From contig NZ_LYXZ01000040.1 of NCBI RefSeq assembly GCF_001676615.1, positions 62,001 through 126,000 of the forward strand: a DNA stretch of 64,000 bases, read 5' to 3'. Under the pieces are notes generated by a model. That model worked only from the letters and a program-made list of their open reading frames with translations. It did no database searches and was not told the DNA's origin. This document shows positions 40,328-49,593 of this stretch, one piece after another (position 1 is the first letter of the stretch; each line of letters opens with the position of its first letter). A program made the position numbers and the translations under genes. This stretch comes from Labrys sp. WJW. GTDB lineage: Bacteria > Pseudomonadota > Alphaproteobacteria > Rhizobiales > Labraceae.

Positions 40328-40572
40328 ACCAGGCCCTTGCTTGCCACCAGTTTCTCTAGCGCCGACAGCCAGTGCTCGTAATAATGCGAGCCATCGTCGG
40401 GGGCATCGGCCGCGATCTCGCGGCCCAGCGCCTCGGCCCATTCCGGCCAGGTGAACACGCCTTTTTCATGGAGGGAGACGGCCAGCGCGAAGGCACGGGC
40501 CTCCCAGGGCTCTCGGAACACGGGTTCGCCGCGATCGCGCGGAATGGAGGGAATGGCGTCAAGCGGGGTCAA
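40324..40572 (-). CDS. Nitrile hydratase accessory protein
   Basis: The 82-residue protein matches the small activator that helps load metal into the nitrile hydratase alpha subunit: PVFREPWEARAFALAVSLHE, then FTWPEWAEALGREI and YYEHWLSALEKLV. This is similar to the N-terminal part of the beta subunit itself. It overlaps the beta gene by 14 bases. Its usual partner, the alpha subunit with the CxxCSC site, is not in the window. Confidence 0.9.
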   Translation of the reverse strand: MTPLDAIPSIPRDRGEPVFREPWEARAFALAVSLHEKGVFTWPEWAEALGREIAADAPDDGSHYYEHWLSALEKLVASKGLV

Positions 40573-41218
40573 GATAGCTCTCCCACAGATCGAGCATCAC
40601 GGTCAGCGTCGGATCGGCCTGCGGTCCCCAGAGCTCGGTGCCGGTGAAGCGGACCGTATAGAGCCATTCGGGGTTCTCGCCTTCGCCATGGGCGTTGGTG
40701 TCGGGCAGCACGAACATGCCATGCGCCTCCACGACGGTGCCGAGATGCCCGCGCGCATAGCGCGGCAGCCTCGTATGAGTGATCTTGTGCTCGTTGCGCG
40801 CCCTGACACCCTCGCCGGCGGCAAAACGCGCGGGTTGGCTGACCGGACGGTCGCAGCGCGTGCCCGCGGCCAGCGCAGCCGGCACCTCGGAGGCCTTGAT
40901 CACGCGCTTCACTGGTTTGGCCGGCTCGATCGCCTGCCCCCCGGCAAGCTCGGCCTCGCTGACCATCGCCTTGGCCAGCATCAGCTTGATCAGGGCCTTG
41001 ATCCAGATCTCGTAATAGGAGGAGGAGAGATAATCCGCCGGCGGCAGGCTCTCGCGCGCATAACGCCCGGCATCGAGCGGCCAGGAGCCGGTGGCGCCCA
41101 TGGCGAGCGTCACCGCCATCGCCCGCTTCTCCCAGGCGGCATGGAAGAAAGGTTCGTCCTTTTCCGGCGCGATCGGCCCGAAGCCCATCATGCCGCCGAG
41201 GTCCTGCGCACCGTTCAT
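40559..41218 (-). CDS. Nitrile hydratase beta subunit
   Basis: The 219-residue protein is a full-length beta subunit: N-terminal MNGAQDLGGMMGFGPI, WEKRAMAVTLAMGATGSWPLD, SSSYYEIWIKALIKLM, and a C-terminal SH3-like barrel with RLPRYARGHLGTVVEAHG and YTVRFTGTELWG. The enzyme turns nitriles into amides and needs an alpha subunit with Fe or Co, which I do not find on either side. The start is ATG 41216-41218; the frame opens nine codons earlier with TTG. Confidence 0.93.
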   Translation of the reverse strand: MNGAQDLGGMMGFGPIAPEKDEPFFHAAWEKRAMAVTLAMGATGSWPLDAGRYARESLPPADYLSSSYYEIWIKALIKLMLAKAMVSEAELAGGQAIEPAKPVKRVIKASEVPAALAAGTRCDRPVSQPARFAAGEGVRARNEHKITHTRLPRYARGHLGTVVEAHGMFVLPDTNAHGEGENPEWLYTVRFTGTELWGPQADPTLTVMLDLWESYLDPA

Positions 41219-41294
41219 GCCAAACTCCGAGCAAGGCAAGGCCAATAGCCTGTCTTACGCGGAGTCGGTCCTGCTTGGCAAAAGCAATGAAGCC

Positions 41295-41894
41295 TCAGCC
41301 CCGCCCCGGCAGCATGCTCTGCAGCACGCCGTCGCGATCCCACAGCCAGTGCTTGAAGGCGGCAGCCACATGCAGGAGGACCAGGCCGATCAGCACGAAG
41401 GCGAGACGGTGATGCAGCGCCTTCATCTGTTCGGAAAGCTCGAAATCGGGCGCAACCAGGTTGGGAACATGCCCTCCCCCGGGTAACTGGATCGGCAGCG
41501 GCAGCGGCGAGGCCGAGATCATCACATAACCGGTGACCAGCATGGCGAAGATCAGGCCATAGAGCGCGACATGCACCGCCTTGCTCAACACGCGCTCGTG
41601 ACGCGGCATGCTCTCCGGCAACACCGGTGCCCGGGCCAGGAGGCGCCAGGCAGCGCGTAGCGCCATCAGCAGGAAGACGAGGGCGCCCAGGCTCTTGTGC
41701 AGTTGATAGAGATCGAAGCGCTGGCCCTGATCCTCAACCCATTCCACCATGGCGAGGCCGAGCCCCAGCATGAACAGGATGAGGGCAGCGCAGGACCAGT
41801 GCAGGAATTGCCCGGTCGCGCTCCAGCGATGGCCGTGGGAAGCCGCCCCCTCCATCACCACGCCCCCGTCACTGGGCCAAATCTTCTCATCCAA
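41295..41894 (-). CDS. Cytochrome b561 family membrane protein
   Basis: The 199-residue protein has four membrane helices and the His residues expected to bind two b hemes: ATGQFLHWSCAALILFMLG (helix 1), YQLHKSLGALVFLLMALRA, KAVHVALYGLIFAMLVTGYV and LHHRLAFVLIGLVLLHVAAA. It probably moves electrons from the quinone pool. It follows the YceI gene by ten bases; cytochrome b561 and YceI often pair. Confidence 0.93.
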   Translation of the reverse strand: MDEKIWPSDGGVVMEGAASHGHRWSATGQFLHWSCAALILFMLGLGLAMVEWVEDQGQRFDLYQLHKSLGALVFLLMALRAAWRLLARAPVLPESMPRHERVLSKAVHVALYGLIFAMLVTGYVMISASPLPLPIQLPGGGHVPNLVAPDFELSEQMKALHHRLAFVLIGLVLLHVAAAFKHWLWDRDGVLQSMLPGRG

Positions 41895-41904
41895 CCAAGT
41901 CTTT

Positions 41905-42510
41905 TCATTGAGCCTGGGCTTCGGTGGTGACGATCAGGTCGACATCGTTGCTGATCGCCGGAAAACCAGCGCTCATGTTGAAGGCGAGCCGCTTGATCAC
42001 GCCGGTCGCCCGGAAGCCGATCTGTGCATTCGCCTTGTCGGCCGGCTTGTCCAGGGCAACGTCGATGGTGAGCGGACGGGTGATGCCGCGTATGGTCAGC
42101 TCGCCCGTGACCCGGGCATGGCTGCCATCGAGCTTCTCGACCTTGGTCGAGGTGAAGGTGATGGTCGGATATTGCGCCACGTCGAAGAAGGCATCGGTGC
42201 GCAGATAGTCGTTGAAGGAGGGCGAGCCGACATCGACGGATTTCGCCGCTACCTTGAAGCTGACGCGACTGGCGGCCGGATTGTCGAAATTGATCGAGAT
42301 CTTGCCGTCGAAATCGTGGAAGCGCCCCTTGGTACGCGGCCAGCCGATACCGTCGACGACGAAGCCGACCGATGTCCTGGCCGGATTGATGCGCCAGTTG
42401 CGGGCTTCGGCCGAACCGGCCTGGCTGGCGCCAAGCAGGCAGGCGATCAGGGGGATGGCTCCCAGCGAGAGCCTCTTCAATCTTGCGGTGGTCATACTTG
42501 CGGTGGTCAT
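41905..42510 (-). CDS. YceI family periplasmic lipid-binding protein
   Basis: The 201-residue protein has a signal peptide ending near residue 36 (ASQAGSAEA), then the YceI lipocalin-like core: WRINPARTSVGFVVDGIGW, GRFHDFDGKISIN, SFNDYLRTDAFFDVAQYPTI (in part), VTGELTIRGITRPLTIDV. YceI proteins bind isoprenoid quinones or similar lipids. Two start codons lie in a 15-base direct repeat, so the start is the first or sixth Met. It is in one unit with cytochrome b561. Confidence 0.94.
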   Translation of the reverse strand: MTTASMTTARLKRLSLGAIPLIACLLGASQAGSAEARNWRINPARTSVGFVVDGIGWPRTKGRFHDFDGKISINFDNPAASRVSFKVAAKSVDVGSPSFNDYLRTDAFFDVAQYPTITFTSTKVEKLDGSHARVTGELTIRGITRPLTIDVALDKPADKANAQIGFRATGVIKRLAFNMSAGFPAISNDVDLIVTTEAQAQ

Positions 42511-42712
42511 GGCTCGGTTCCGTCTCGATCCGTCACGCAGGAGGTTCGTCTGGAAAACACACCGTGCTGGATTTTATTCGTGTTCCCGATGATAGGCCGA
42601 TCACAACGGGGTGAGCGGCCCGTTGGCGTCCCACCTTCTCGTTCAGCGGCATTGACAAGACCGCCTGCCTGGCGCATTGGGCTCGCCCCCAATTTTCATG
42701 ATCGGTGCCACC

Positions 42713-43255
42713 ATGCTGCCCACGACCGTGAAAGACTTGGCCTGTCTGGGCGAGCGCATCGTGGTCCTCGGCCCTTCCAACGCCGGCAAGTCGACGCTCG
42801 CCATCGCCCTCTCCAGAAAGCTTGGCATACCTGCCGTGCATCTCGACCAATTCAGCCATCGGCCCCATACCGATTGGCAGCCTCGGCCGGAAGCCGAGTT
42901 CAAGGCCCTGCACGATGCCGCCATCATGGGCGAGCGCTGGGTGATGGAGGGCAACTACTCGCGCCTGATGCCGCAGCGTTTCGCCCGGGCTACCGGCGCG
43001 ATCCTGATCACCTCCCATCACTGGCTGCGCTTCTATCGCTATCTCAAGCGCACGCTGGTCAACCGCTCCAGCCGCGCCGGCCATCTGGAGGGCGCCAAGG
43101 ACAGTCTCAAATGGGAGATGGTCCACTGGATCCTGGTCAAGACACCTGGAAACGGCTCCAAATATGCGGCGATCATCCGCAAATCCGGCCTGCCCGCCGT
43201 CGAATGCCATACGGCGAAGGCGCTCAGTCAGCTCTACCGGGCCTGGGACTTGTAG
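42713..43255 (+). CDS. P-loop kinase-like protein (adenylate-kinase-related)
   Basis: The 180-residue protein has a P-loop VVLGPSNAGKSTLAIALSRK (residues 17-36), then HLDQFSHRPHTDWQPR and WVMEGNYSRLMPQR, the pattern of small FlaR/topology-modulation-type adenylate-kinase relatives whose substrates are unknown. ATG 42713 is chosen; ATG 42698 and TTG 42677 are upstream options. It stands alone between divergent YceI and the convergent MttB gene, with a palindromic repeat after its stop. Confidence 0.82.
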   Translation: MLPTTVKDLACLGERIVVLGPSNAGKSTLAIALSRKLGIPAVHLDQFSHRPHTDWQPRPEAEFKALHDAAIMGERWVMEGNYSRLMPQRFARATGAILITSHHWLRFYRYLKRTLVNRSSRAGHLEGAKDSLKWEMVHWILVKTPGNGSKYAAIIRKSGLPAVECHTAKALSQLYRAWDL

Positions 43256-43305
43256 GGGCTATGCCCAACACGGTTCAATCACACGTCATTCGAATTCACG
43301 CGAAC

Positions 43306-43402
43306 TTTGTCATTGCCGGGCTTGACCCGGCAATCCAGTCCCAACCCCAGTTGCGCACATGGCTTCTGGGTAGCCGGGTCAAGCCCGGCTATGACAAATC
43401 GG
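43306..43402. repeat. Palindromic intergenic repeat, second copy of the 24.5-kb family
   Basis: Starts TTTGTCATTGCCGGGCTTGA and ends GCCCGGCTATGACAAATCGG, forming inverted arms around about 45 bases. It sits between convergent genes. Confidence 0.85.
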
Positions 43403-43432
43403 ACCGTGCCTCGCAGTGAAGCATATTGGGGG

Positions 43433-44974
43433 CTACCCCCCAATCTCCTCCTTACGCCCAGCGATATAGGCGTCCACCGCCTCGCGCACGGCGGGATCGA
43501 GCGGTGGCGGGACATAGGCGTCGCGCGTCTTCTTCCACACCGCCAGCGCGCGGTCGGTCGCGGTGCGCTCGCCGGCGTCACGCCAATTCTCGAAATTGGA
43601 CCAGTCGGAGAGCACGGGGCGGTAGAAGGCGTTCTCGTAGCGGGCAAGCGTGTGGGGGGAGCCGAAGAAATGGCCGCCCGGCGCCACGCCCCTGATCGCA
43701 TCGAGGGCGATCTCGTCGTCGCCGAACTCGACGGGCTTGAGGATCTCGGCCCAGCCGCGCAGCAATTCGGCGTCGATCACGATCTTTTCCAGGCTGGCCG
43801 ACAGGACGCCTTCGAGCCAGCCGGCCGCATGGTTGATGAGATGGCTGTGGCTCATGATCGCGGCCCAGAGCGAGAAGCTGGTCTCCCAGGTCGCCTGGGC
43901 ATCCGGGGCCGGGCTGGCATTGACGGCGCTGGTGCGCACCGGCACGCCGAGGCGCCGGCCGAGCTGGGCGGTGGCCAGGGCCGCATTGACATATTCCGGC
44001 GTGCCGAAGGCCGGCGAGCCGGTCTTCATGTCGACATTGGAGGTGAAGCCGCCCATCACGCAAGGCGCGCCGGGCCTCAGCATCTGGCAAAGCGCGATGA
44101 TCGACAGGGCCTCGGCCGTCTGCTGCACCAGGGCACCGGCGAGCGTCACCGGCGCCATCGCGCCCATCAAGGTGAAGGGGGTGATCACCACGCATTGGCC
44201 GTGCTCGGCCATGATCATGATGCTGTCGAGGATGTCCTCGTCGACCACGCGGGGCGAATTGACGTTGGTCACCGTCATCAGGGTCGGGTGTTCGGCCAGG
44301 GCCTCGATGCTGCAGCCGTGCTCGATCGCCGAAAGCGCCAGCGCATCGCGGGCCTGCACGCCGCCGACGCCGCGCGCCGCCCAGACGAGGTCCGAGAGTT
44401 CGATATGGGCGCGGTACATTTCCAGATGCCGCACGGGGACGGCAATATCGACCGGCTCCACCACCACGCCGCCCTGCCAATGCAGGAGGCCGAGGCCGTT
44501 GGTGATCTTGAGAATGTCGCGAAAAGCCTCGAGATCGCCATAGCGGCGGCCCCGCTCGAGGTCGCGGATGTTGGGCGCGCCGTTGACCGGGCCGAAATTG
44601 ACGACATTGCCGCCGACATGCAGGTCCCGCTCGGGATTGCGGGCATGCAGCACGAAACTACTGGGCGCCTTGGCCAGCATGGCCTCGACGATGTCGCGGC
44701 CGAGGCGCACCATCTGCGTCGCCTCGTCGACCAGGGCACCATGGGCGGCATAGGCCTGACGCGCCCGCGGGCTGAGGATCTTCATGCCGTCGGTTTCGAG
44801 CAGGGTGTAGGCGGCGTCGAGGATGCGCTCGACCTGCTCGGGCGAGAGGATGTCGACCGGTGCGAAGCGATTGGTCAGCCGCGGCAATTGCGTCGTGAAC
44901 GGTCCGGTGTTGCGGGCGCCCCGCTCGCGGCGGCCGGCACGGCCGTGCTCAGACCCGGTGTTTTCCCGGCTCAT
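43433..44974 (-). CDS. MttB-family (trimethylamine methyltransferase-like) protein, non-pyrrolysine
   Basis: The 513-residue protein belongs to the COG5598 family. No in-frame TAG interrupts it, so it is the non-pyrrolysine branch, which includes glycine betaine methyltransferases and others. Recognisable parts are LETDGMKILSPRARQAYAAHGA (in part), VNFGPVNGAPNIRDLERGRR (about 123-142), VTNVNSPRVVDEDILDSIM and CVMGGFTSNVDMKTGSPAFG. It would pass a methyl group to a corrinoid protein, none of which is seen nearby. Its start overlaps the stop of the dehydrogenase gene by four bases, so they work in one pathway for methylated amines. Confidence 0.92.
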   Translation of the reverse strand: MSRENTGSEHGRAGRRERGARNTGPFTTQLPRLTNRFAPVDILSPEQVERILDAAYTLLETDGMKILSPRARQAYAAHGALVDEATQMVRLGRDIVEAMLAKAPSSFVLHARNPERDLHVGGNVVNFGPVNGAPNIRDLERGRRYGDLEAFRDILKITNGLGLLHWQGGVVVEPVDIAVPVRHLEMYRAHIELSDLVWAARGVGGVQARDALALSAIEHGCSIEALAEHPTLMTVTNVNSPRVVDEDILDSIMIMAEHGQCVVITPFTLMGAMAPVTLAGALVQQTAEALSIIALCQMLRPGAPCVMGGFTSNVDMKTGSPAFGTPEYVNAALATAQLGRRLGVPVRTSAVNASPAPDAQATWETSFSLWAAIMSHSHLINHAAGWLEGVLSASLEKIVIDAELLRGWAEILKPVEFGDDEIALDAIRGVAPGGHFFGSPHTLARYENAFYRPVLSDWSNFENWRDAGERTATDRALAVWKKTRDAYVPPPLDPAVREAVDAYIAGRKEEIGG

Positions 44975-47382
44975 CCGCGCAGCCTCCCGCCATTGGGATC
45001 GTGCAGGGGAGCCGCCCGCAGGATGGCGGGACGGTCCTCACCAAAAATGTCGATGGCGAAAGCGGCACCGTCCTCGTGATACTCGCTCTTGACGTAGCCG
45101 ATGGCCAGGCTCTTGCCGACATAATGGCCATAGCCGCCCGAAGTGACGTGTCCGACGACCTTGCCGTCCTTCAGGATTGGCTCATAGCCGATCACTTCCG
45201 TATCCGTGTCGACCTCCAGGACGGCGAGGCGCCGCTTGGGCCCGCGCTCACGCTCCGCCAGAGCGGCATCCCGGCCCGTAAAGCCTTCCTTCTTGAAATC
45301 GATGAAGAGATCGAGCCCGGTTTCGGCCGGGGTATAATCGGGCCGGAAATCCTTGTTGAAGGAACCGTAGCCCTTTTCGAGGCGCAAGGAAGAGAGCGCC
45401 CTGCCGCCGAACAGTTTGAGCCCGAGATCCGCGCCCGCTTCGACAATCTCGTCATAGAGCGTGTCCTGGAAATCGGGCGTGGTCCAGACTTCATAGCCGA
45501 GCTCGCCGGTGAAGCCGGCGCGCGATAAGATCACCGGAGACATGCCGACGGCCGTCTCCTTGACGGCGAAGAGCTTGAAGGCGTCCGGCGAGAGATCTTC
45601 GCGCACCAGGCGCTGCATCAGCGTGCGGGCATTGGGCCCGGCGATGGAAAAACCCGTCAGGGTCGAGGCGGCCGAGCGCACATGCACGTTCTCGGGCGGC
45701 TTTTGCTGCCAGAACCAGCGCATGTGATAGGCCTCGGCGAAGCCCGAGCCGATCAGGAGATAGCGATCCAAGGCAAGGCAGGCGATGGAGAGGTCGCCGA
45801 CGATGCGGCCCTGCGGGTTGAGCATCGGCGCGATCGCCATGCGACCCGGGCGTGGCAGCTTGCAGGCCAGGAGCTTGTCGAGCCAGGCGCGCGCGCCGGC
45901 ACCGGTGATCTCGTATTTGCCGTAGTTGGAGGTCTCGTAGATGCCGACGGCCTCGCGCACCGCCAGGCACTCGGCCTTGACATGGGGGAAGGCATTGGAG
46001 CGCCGGTAGGTCGGGTTCTCGGCAGCTTCGACGCCCGGAGGCGCGAACCAGAGCGCATGCTCCAGGCCGAAATTGGCGCCGAACACGGCGCCGGCCTTCT
46101 TCAGCCGGCCATAGACAGGCGTGCGGCGCAGCGGGCGCGCATCCGGCAGTTCCTCGTTCGGAAAGGCCAGCCGGAAGCGGCGGCGATAATTCTCGATCAC
46201 CTTGGCCTTGGTATAGCGGGGGGTAGCGAACACGCCGAAACGGGCGACGTCCATGGCCATGATGTCGGCGCCCGGATCACCCTCGGCCATCCAACGCGAC
46301 AGGGTCAGGCCGATGCCGCCGCCCTGGCTGAAGCCCGCCATCACGGCGCAGGCAACCCAGAAATTCGGCAGGCCCTTGACCGGGCCGACCAGCGGGTTGC
46401 CATCGGGGGCAAAGGTGAAGGGGCCGTTGATCGACTTCTTGATACCGGCGCGCCCGACGGCCGGGAAATGCTCGAAGCCGACTTCGAGCTCGGGGGCGAT
46501 GCGATCGAAATTGTCGGGCAGCAGCTGGGTGGCGAAATCGTCCGGGGTCTTGTCGACGGACCAGGGCGTGCAGTTGTGCTCATAGGTGCCGAGCAGCGCA
46601 CCTTTGCCCTCCTGGCGCACATAGATCTCGCCGGAGAAGTCGGTGGTGTTGATGATTTCCTTGTCGAGGCCCTCCAACTCCGGGATGGCCTCGGTGACGA
46701 TGTAATGATGCTCCATCGCCAGCACCGGCAGCTCGATGCCGACCATGCGGCCGACCTCGCGGGCCCACAGGCCGCCGGCATTGACGACATGCTCCGCATG
46801 GATCGAGCCTTTGTCGGTGGCAACGTCCCAGGAACCGTCGGGACGCTGGCTGAGGCCGGTGACCCGGGTGAAGCGGTGGATCTCGGCCCCGAGCTTGCGG
46901 GCTGCGGCGGCATAGGCATGGGTGGTGCCCCAGGGATCGACATGGCCGCCATCCGAGCGCCAGAGCGCGCCGGTGAAATATTTCTCCTCGATCAGCACGT
47001 TGCGGCGCTTGGCCTCGGCCACCGGGATGATCTCGGTTTCCATGTCGAGATAACGGGCCCGGCTGGCGACCAGGCGCAGATAGTCCATCTCGCCCTCATT
47101 GGCGGCGAGCATCAGGCCGCCATTGGCGTGGATGCCGCAGGACTGGCCCGTCAGCGCTTCAAGCTCGCGATAGAGGTCGATGGTGTATTTCTGCAGCTTG
47201 GAGACGTTGGCATCGCCGTTGAAGGTGTGCATGCCGCCGGCGGCATGCCAGGTCGAGCCCGAGGTCAGTTCGTTCTTCTCGATGAGGGCGACGTCCGTCC
47301 AACCGATCTTGGCCAGGTGATAGAGGATGGAACATCCCACCACGCCACCGCCGATCACCACGGCACGCACTTCGCTCTTCAT
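44971..47382 (-). CDS. Dimethylglycine/sarcosine dehydrogenase-like FAD enzyme with GcvT domain
   Basis: The 803-residue protein has an N-terminal FAD-dependent DAO domain (AVVIGGGVVGCSILYHLAKIG, residues ~5-25; NELTSGSTWHAAGGMHT with the His that can bind FAD covalently) up to about residue 370, then a FAO_M linker and a C-terminal GcvT aminomethyltransferase domain (about 430-800; GIYETSNYGKYEITGAGARAW in part) that uses tetrahydrofolate. This is the layout of dimethylglycine dehydrogenase. ATG 47380-47382 is chosen over an upstream ATG; AAAGGG precedes it. It is upstream of the MttB-family gene. Confidence 0.93.
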   Translation of the reverse strand: MKSEVRAVVIGGGVVGCSILYHLAKIGWTDVALIEKNELTSGSTWHAAGGMHTFNGDANVSKLQKYTIDLYRELEALTGQSCGIHANGGLMLAANEGEMDYLRLVASRARYLDMETEIIPVAEAKRRNVLIEEKYFTGALWRSDGGHVDPWGTTHAYAAAARKLGAEIHRFTRVTGLSQRPDGSWDVATDKGSIHAEHVVNAGGLWAREVGRMVGIELPVLAMEHHYIVTEAIPELEGLDKEIINTTDFSGEIYVRQEGKGALLGTYEHNCTPWSVDKTPDDFATQLLPDNFDRIAPELEVGFEHFPAVGRAGIKKSINGPFTFAPDGNPLVGPVKGLPNFWVACAVMAGFSQGGGIGLTLSRWMAEGDPGADIMAMDVARFGVFATPRYTKAKVIENYRRRFRLAFPNEELPDARPLRRTPVYGRLKKAGAVFGANFGLEHALWFAPPGVEAAENPTYRRSNAFPHVKAECLAVREAVGIYETSNYGKYEITGAGARAWLDKLLACKLPRPGRMAIAPMLNPQGRIVGDLSIACLALDRYLLIGSGFAEAYHMRWFWQQKPPENVHVRSAASTLTGFSIAGPNARTLMQRLVREDLSPDAFKLFAVKETAVGMSPVILSRAGFTGELGYEVWTTPDFQDTLYDEIVEAGADLGLKLFGGRALSSLRLEKGYGSFNKDFRPDYTPAETGLDLFIDFKKEGFTGRDAALAERERGPKRRLAVLEVDTDTEVIGYEPILKDGKVVGHVTSGGYGHYVGKSLAIGYVKSEYHEDGAAFAIDIFGEDRPAILRAAPLHDPNGGRLRG

Positions 47383-47555
47383 TCTCGGGACCCTTTCAAA
47401 GCAGGAGTCCCTGATACACGACATCAGCCCGCTTCGCGACGATGGCGGGGAAAACGTCCTGATGACAAAACAAACATGATGAGAGTCAACTTATCTGCCT
47501 TTCCAGGCGAAAAGTTTGAATCCTAAACAATTGATGGAAATAGAAACGCACTGAT

Positions 47556-47643
47556 CCTGGGATCGCAGGCTTCCAGCCTGCGTCTTCCCTCGCCCCTGGA
47601 GATAGCGTTGCCAAGATGCAGGCTGGAAGCCTGCGGTCCCAGG
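47556..47643. repeat. Palindromic repeat with CAGGCTTCCAGCCTG cores
   Basis: Arms CCTGGGATCGCAGGCTTCCA (47556 on) and its inverted match ending TGCGGTCCCAGG (47643). Each arm has its own inner palindrome GCAGGCTTCCAGCCTGC. It ends two bases before the antiporter stop. A relative lies at 51625-51710. Confidence 0.9.
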
Positions 47644-47645
47644 GT

Positions 47646-49268
47646 TCACCCCACCGCGAAGCGGGCTTCGAGCAGATCGAGCTCGCGCACCAATCTGCGG
47701 GCCACCTCGTCAGACAACCGCCTGGTGCGCGCAAACTGGAAGATCTGGTCGCGCTCGGCCCTGAGACCCGCCAGGCGCAACTGGCGCTCGATTTCGTCGA
47801 TGCGGCGTGTCAGCTCGGCTTCCTCACCGGTCTGCAACCGCCCGTCTATGCGCTGGCGATAGAGGTCCATGATGCGCACGCTCGCATCGGCATAGAGGTC
47901 GGCATCGCTGCGCCCCAGTCCCAATTCGTGCTGGGTCCGCTCGATCGCCTTGATGGCAGCTTCGGCCGCGGCGATGCGGGCCTCGTCCTCCTCCTCCTGG
48001 TGCGAGGGCTCGGGCGGTAGCTCCAGGCCCTTGAGCAGGCGGGGAAGCCCGACGCTCGCGGCCACCAGGGACATCACGATCACGCCGGCCGCCAGGAAGA
48101 TGGCGAGATCGCGCGCCGGGAAGGGTGTGCCGTCGGTCAGGGCCAAAGGCAGCGTCAGCACGCCGGCCAAAGTGATGGCGCCGCGCACGCCGGCGAGCGA
48201 GGCGGCGGCGATCAGCCGCCAGCTCGGCAGCATGATCGCCTTGCCCTTGCGGGCAGCGCGGAACAGGGTGAAGCGCAGCGAGGTCCACACCCACAGGAAG
48301 CGCAGGATCGCCAGCGCCAGCGTGATGGCGAGGACATAGACGATCATCCAGATCGCGCCATGGCTCTTGGCCGCCGCTGCCACGATCTGCGGAATCTGCT
48401 CGCCGAGCAGCACGAAGATGATGCCGTTGGCCGCGAACTGCACCATGTCCCACACGGCGCCGCCGCGCATGCGGGCGGCGACCAGCGATTGGCCCAGGCG
48501 CTCGACATAGCTCATGGTCATGCCGGCGGCGACGGCGGCCAGGATGCCGGAGCAATGCAATTCTTCGGCCAGGAGATAGGCCGCGAAGGGGATCAGCAGG
48601 CTGACCAGCACCTGGGAACCCGCCTCGTCGCCGAAGCGGCGGGCGACCCAGCGATTGGCGAGGGAGGCGCCCCAGGTCACGGCGATGCCGATGGCGATGC
48701 CGCCAATCGCCACCCAGAGGAAGGTGCCGAGCGCGCTGGTGAAGGAGAAGGTGCCGGTCAGCGCAGCCGCGACGGCAAACCGCATGCAGACCAGGCCCGA
48801 GGCGTCGTTCAGCAGCGACTCGCCTTCCAATACGTGCATCAGCCGCTTGGGGATGGGCACCCTGGCCGCGATGGCGGACACTGCGATCGGATCGGTCGGC
48901 GACAACACGGCCGCGAGCGCGAAGGCGACCGCCAACGGCATGGATGGGATGATCCAGTGAATGAAGAAGCCGACGCCGACCACGGTGAACACCACCAGGC
49001 CGAAGGCCAGCTCGAGGATCGTGCCCTTGTCGCGGAACAGGCCGTCCTTGGGGATGCGCCAGCCATCCAGGAAGAGGAGTGGCGGCAGGAACAGTAGGAA
49101 GAAGACCTGCGGGTCGAGCTCCACCCTGAAACTGGCGAAGGACGCGATGAGCGCGCCGAAGCCAATCTGGACCAAAGGCAGCGGCAGGACGATCGGCAGC
49201 ATCCTCGCGAGCGCGCCGCTGAGAACGACCGCCAGCAACAACAATAGAATGACCGAGATCGTCTCCAT
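47646..49268 (-). CDS. CPA1-family Na+/H+ antiporter
   Basis: The 540-residue protein has about twelve membrane helices and CPA1 motifs: PPLLFLDGWRIP, the ALAAVLSPTDPIAVSAIAAR ion-site motif (with D in SPTDP), EGESLLNDASGLV (N-D pair) and GVRGAITLAGVLTLP. After residue ~415 comes a charged cytoplasmic domain (EPSHQEEEDEARIAAAEAAI and onward) typical of the longer bacterial NhaP type. The frame opens ten codons earlier, but METISVILLLLL at ATG 49266-49268 is the natural start. It probably keeps Na+ and pH balance; substrate ions cannot be fixed from sequence. Confidence 0.93.
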   Translation of the reverse strand: METISVILLLLLAVVLSGALARMLPIVLPLPLVQIGFGALIASFASFRVELDPQVFFLLFLPPLLFLDGWRIPKDGLFRDKGTILELAFGLVVFTVVGVGFFIHWIIPSMPLAVAFALAAVLSPTDPIAVSAIAARVPIPKRLMHVLEGESLLNDASGLVCMRFAVAAALTGTFSFTSALGTFLWVAIGGIAIGIAVTWGASLANRWVARRFGDEAGSQVLVSLLIPFAAYLLAEELHCSGILAAVAAGMTMSYVERLGQSLVAARMRGGAVWDMVQFAANGIIFVLLGEQIPQIVAAAAKSHGAIWMIVYVLAITLALAILRFLWVWTSLRFTLFRAARKGKAIMLPSWRLIAAASLAGVRGAITLAGVLTLPLALTDGTPFPARDLAIFLAAGVIVMSLVAASVGLPRLLKGLELPPEPSHQEEEDEARIAAAEAAIKAIERTQHELGLGRSDADLYADASVRIMDLYRQRIDGRLQTGEEAELTRRIDEIERQLRLAGLRAERDQIFQFARTRRLSDEVARRLVRELDLLEARFAVG

Positions 49269-49593
49269 GCCCGCCTTATCCACTCGTGACGCGGCCAAGC
49301 TAGGAAGCGGCTGTTAAGATATTGTTGACCAGTCGGAGTTTTCACCAAGCGGCAAACGAAGGAGCCGGCCGGGCAGCCCGGCCTTGCGATCGCGCCTCTC
49401 CTAAGGAATTCGGCTCTGTCGAAACCTCATCGTCGGAATAGCGTCCAGCAATAGTGCGAGGCGCTCAATGGATTGGGCATAGACGCAATTGTCCATTGCG
49501 CGACATGTTGGCTTAATTCTAGGTTGAACCAGACGGCGGACCTACAAAACATCTGGGCTGCCTTGCCGGTAAAGCGGCGTCGGGGGAAACGAC
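49269..49593. other. Divergent intergenic region
   Basis: About 325 bases between the antiporter and the DUF485 gene. No gene, repeat or tRNA is recognisable. It must contain both promoters; near 49490-49560 there is AT-richer sequence but no clear -35/-10 pair. Confidence 0.5.

Noticed and set aside
43433..44974. Pyrrolysine-type trimethylamine methyltransferase
   Set aside because: The frame has no internal TAG and no pyl genes are near, so it is the non-pyrrolysine branch.
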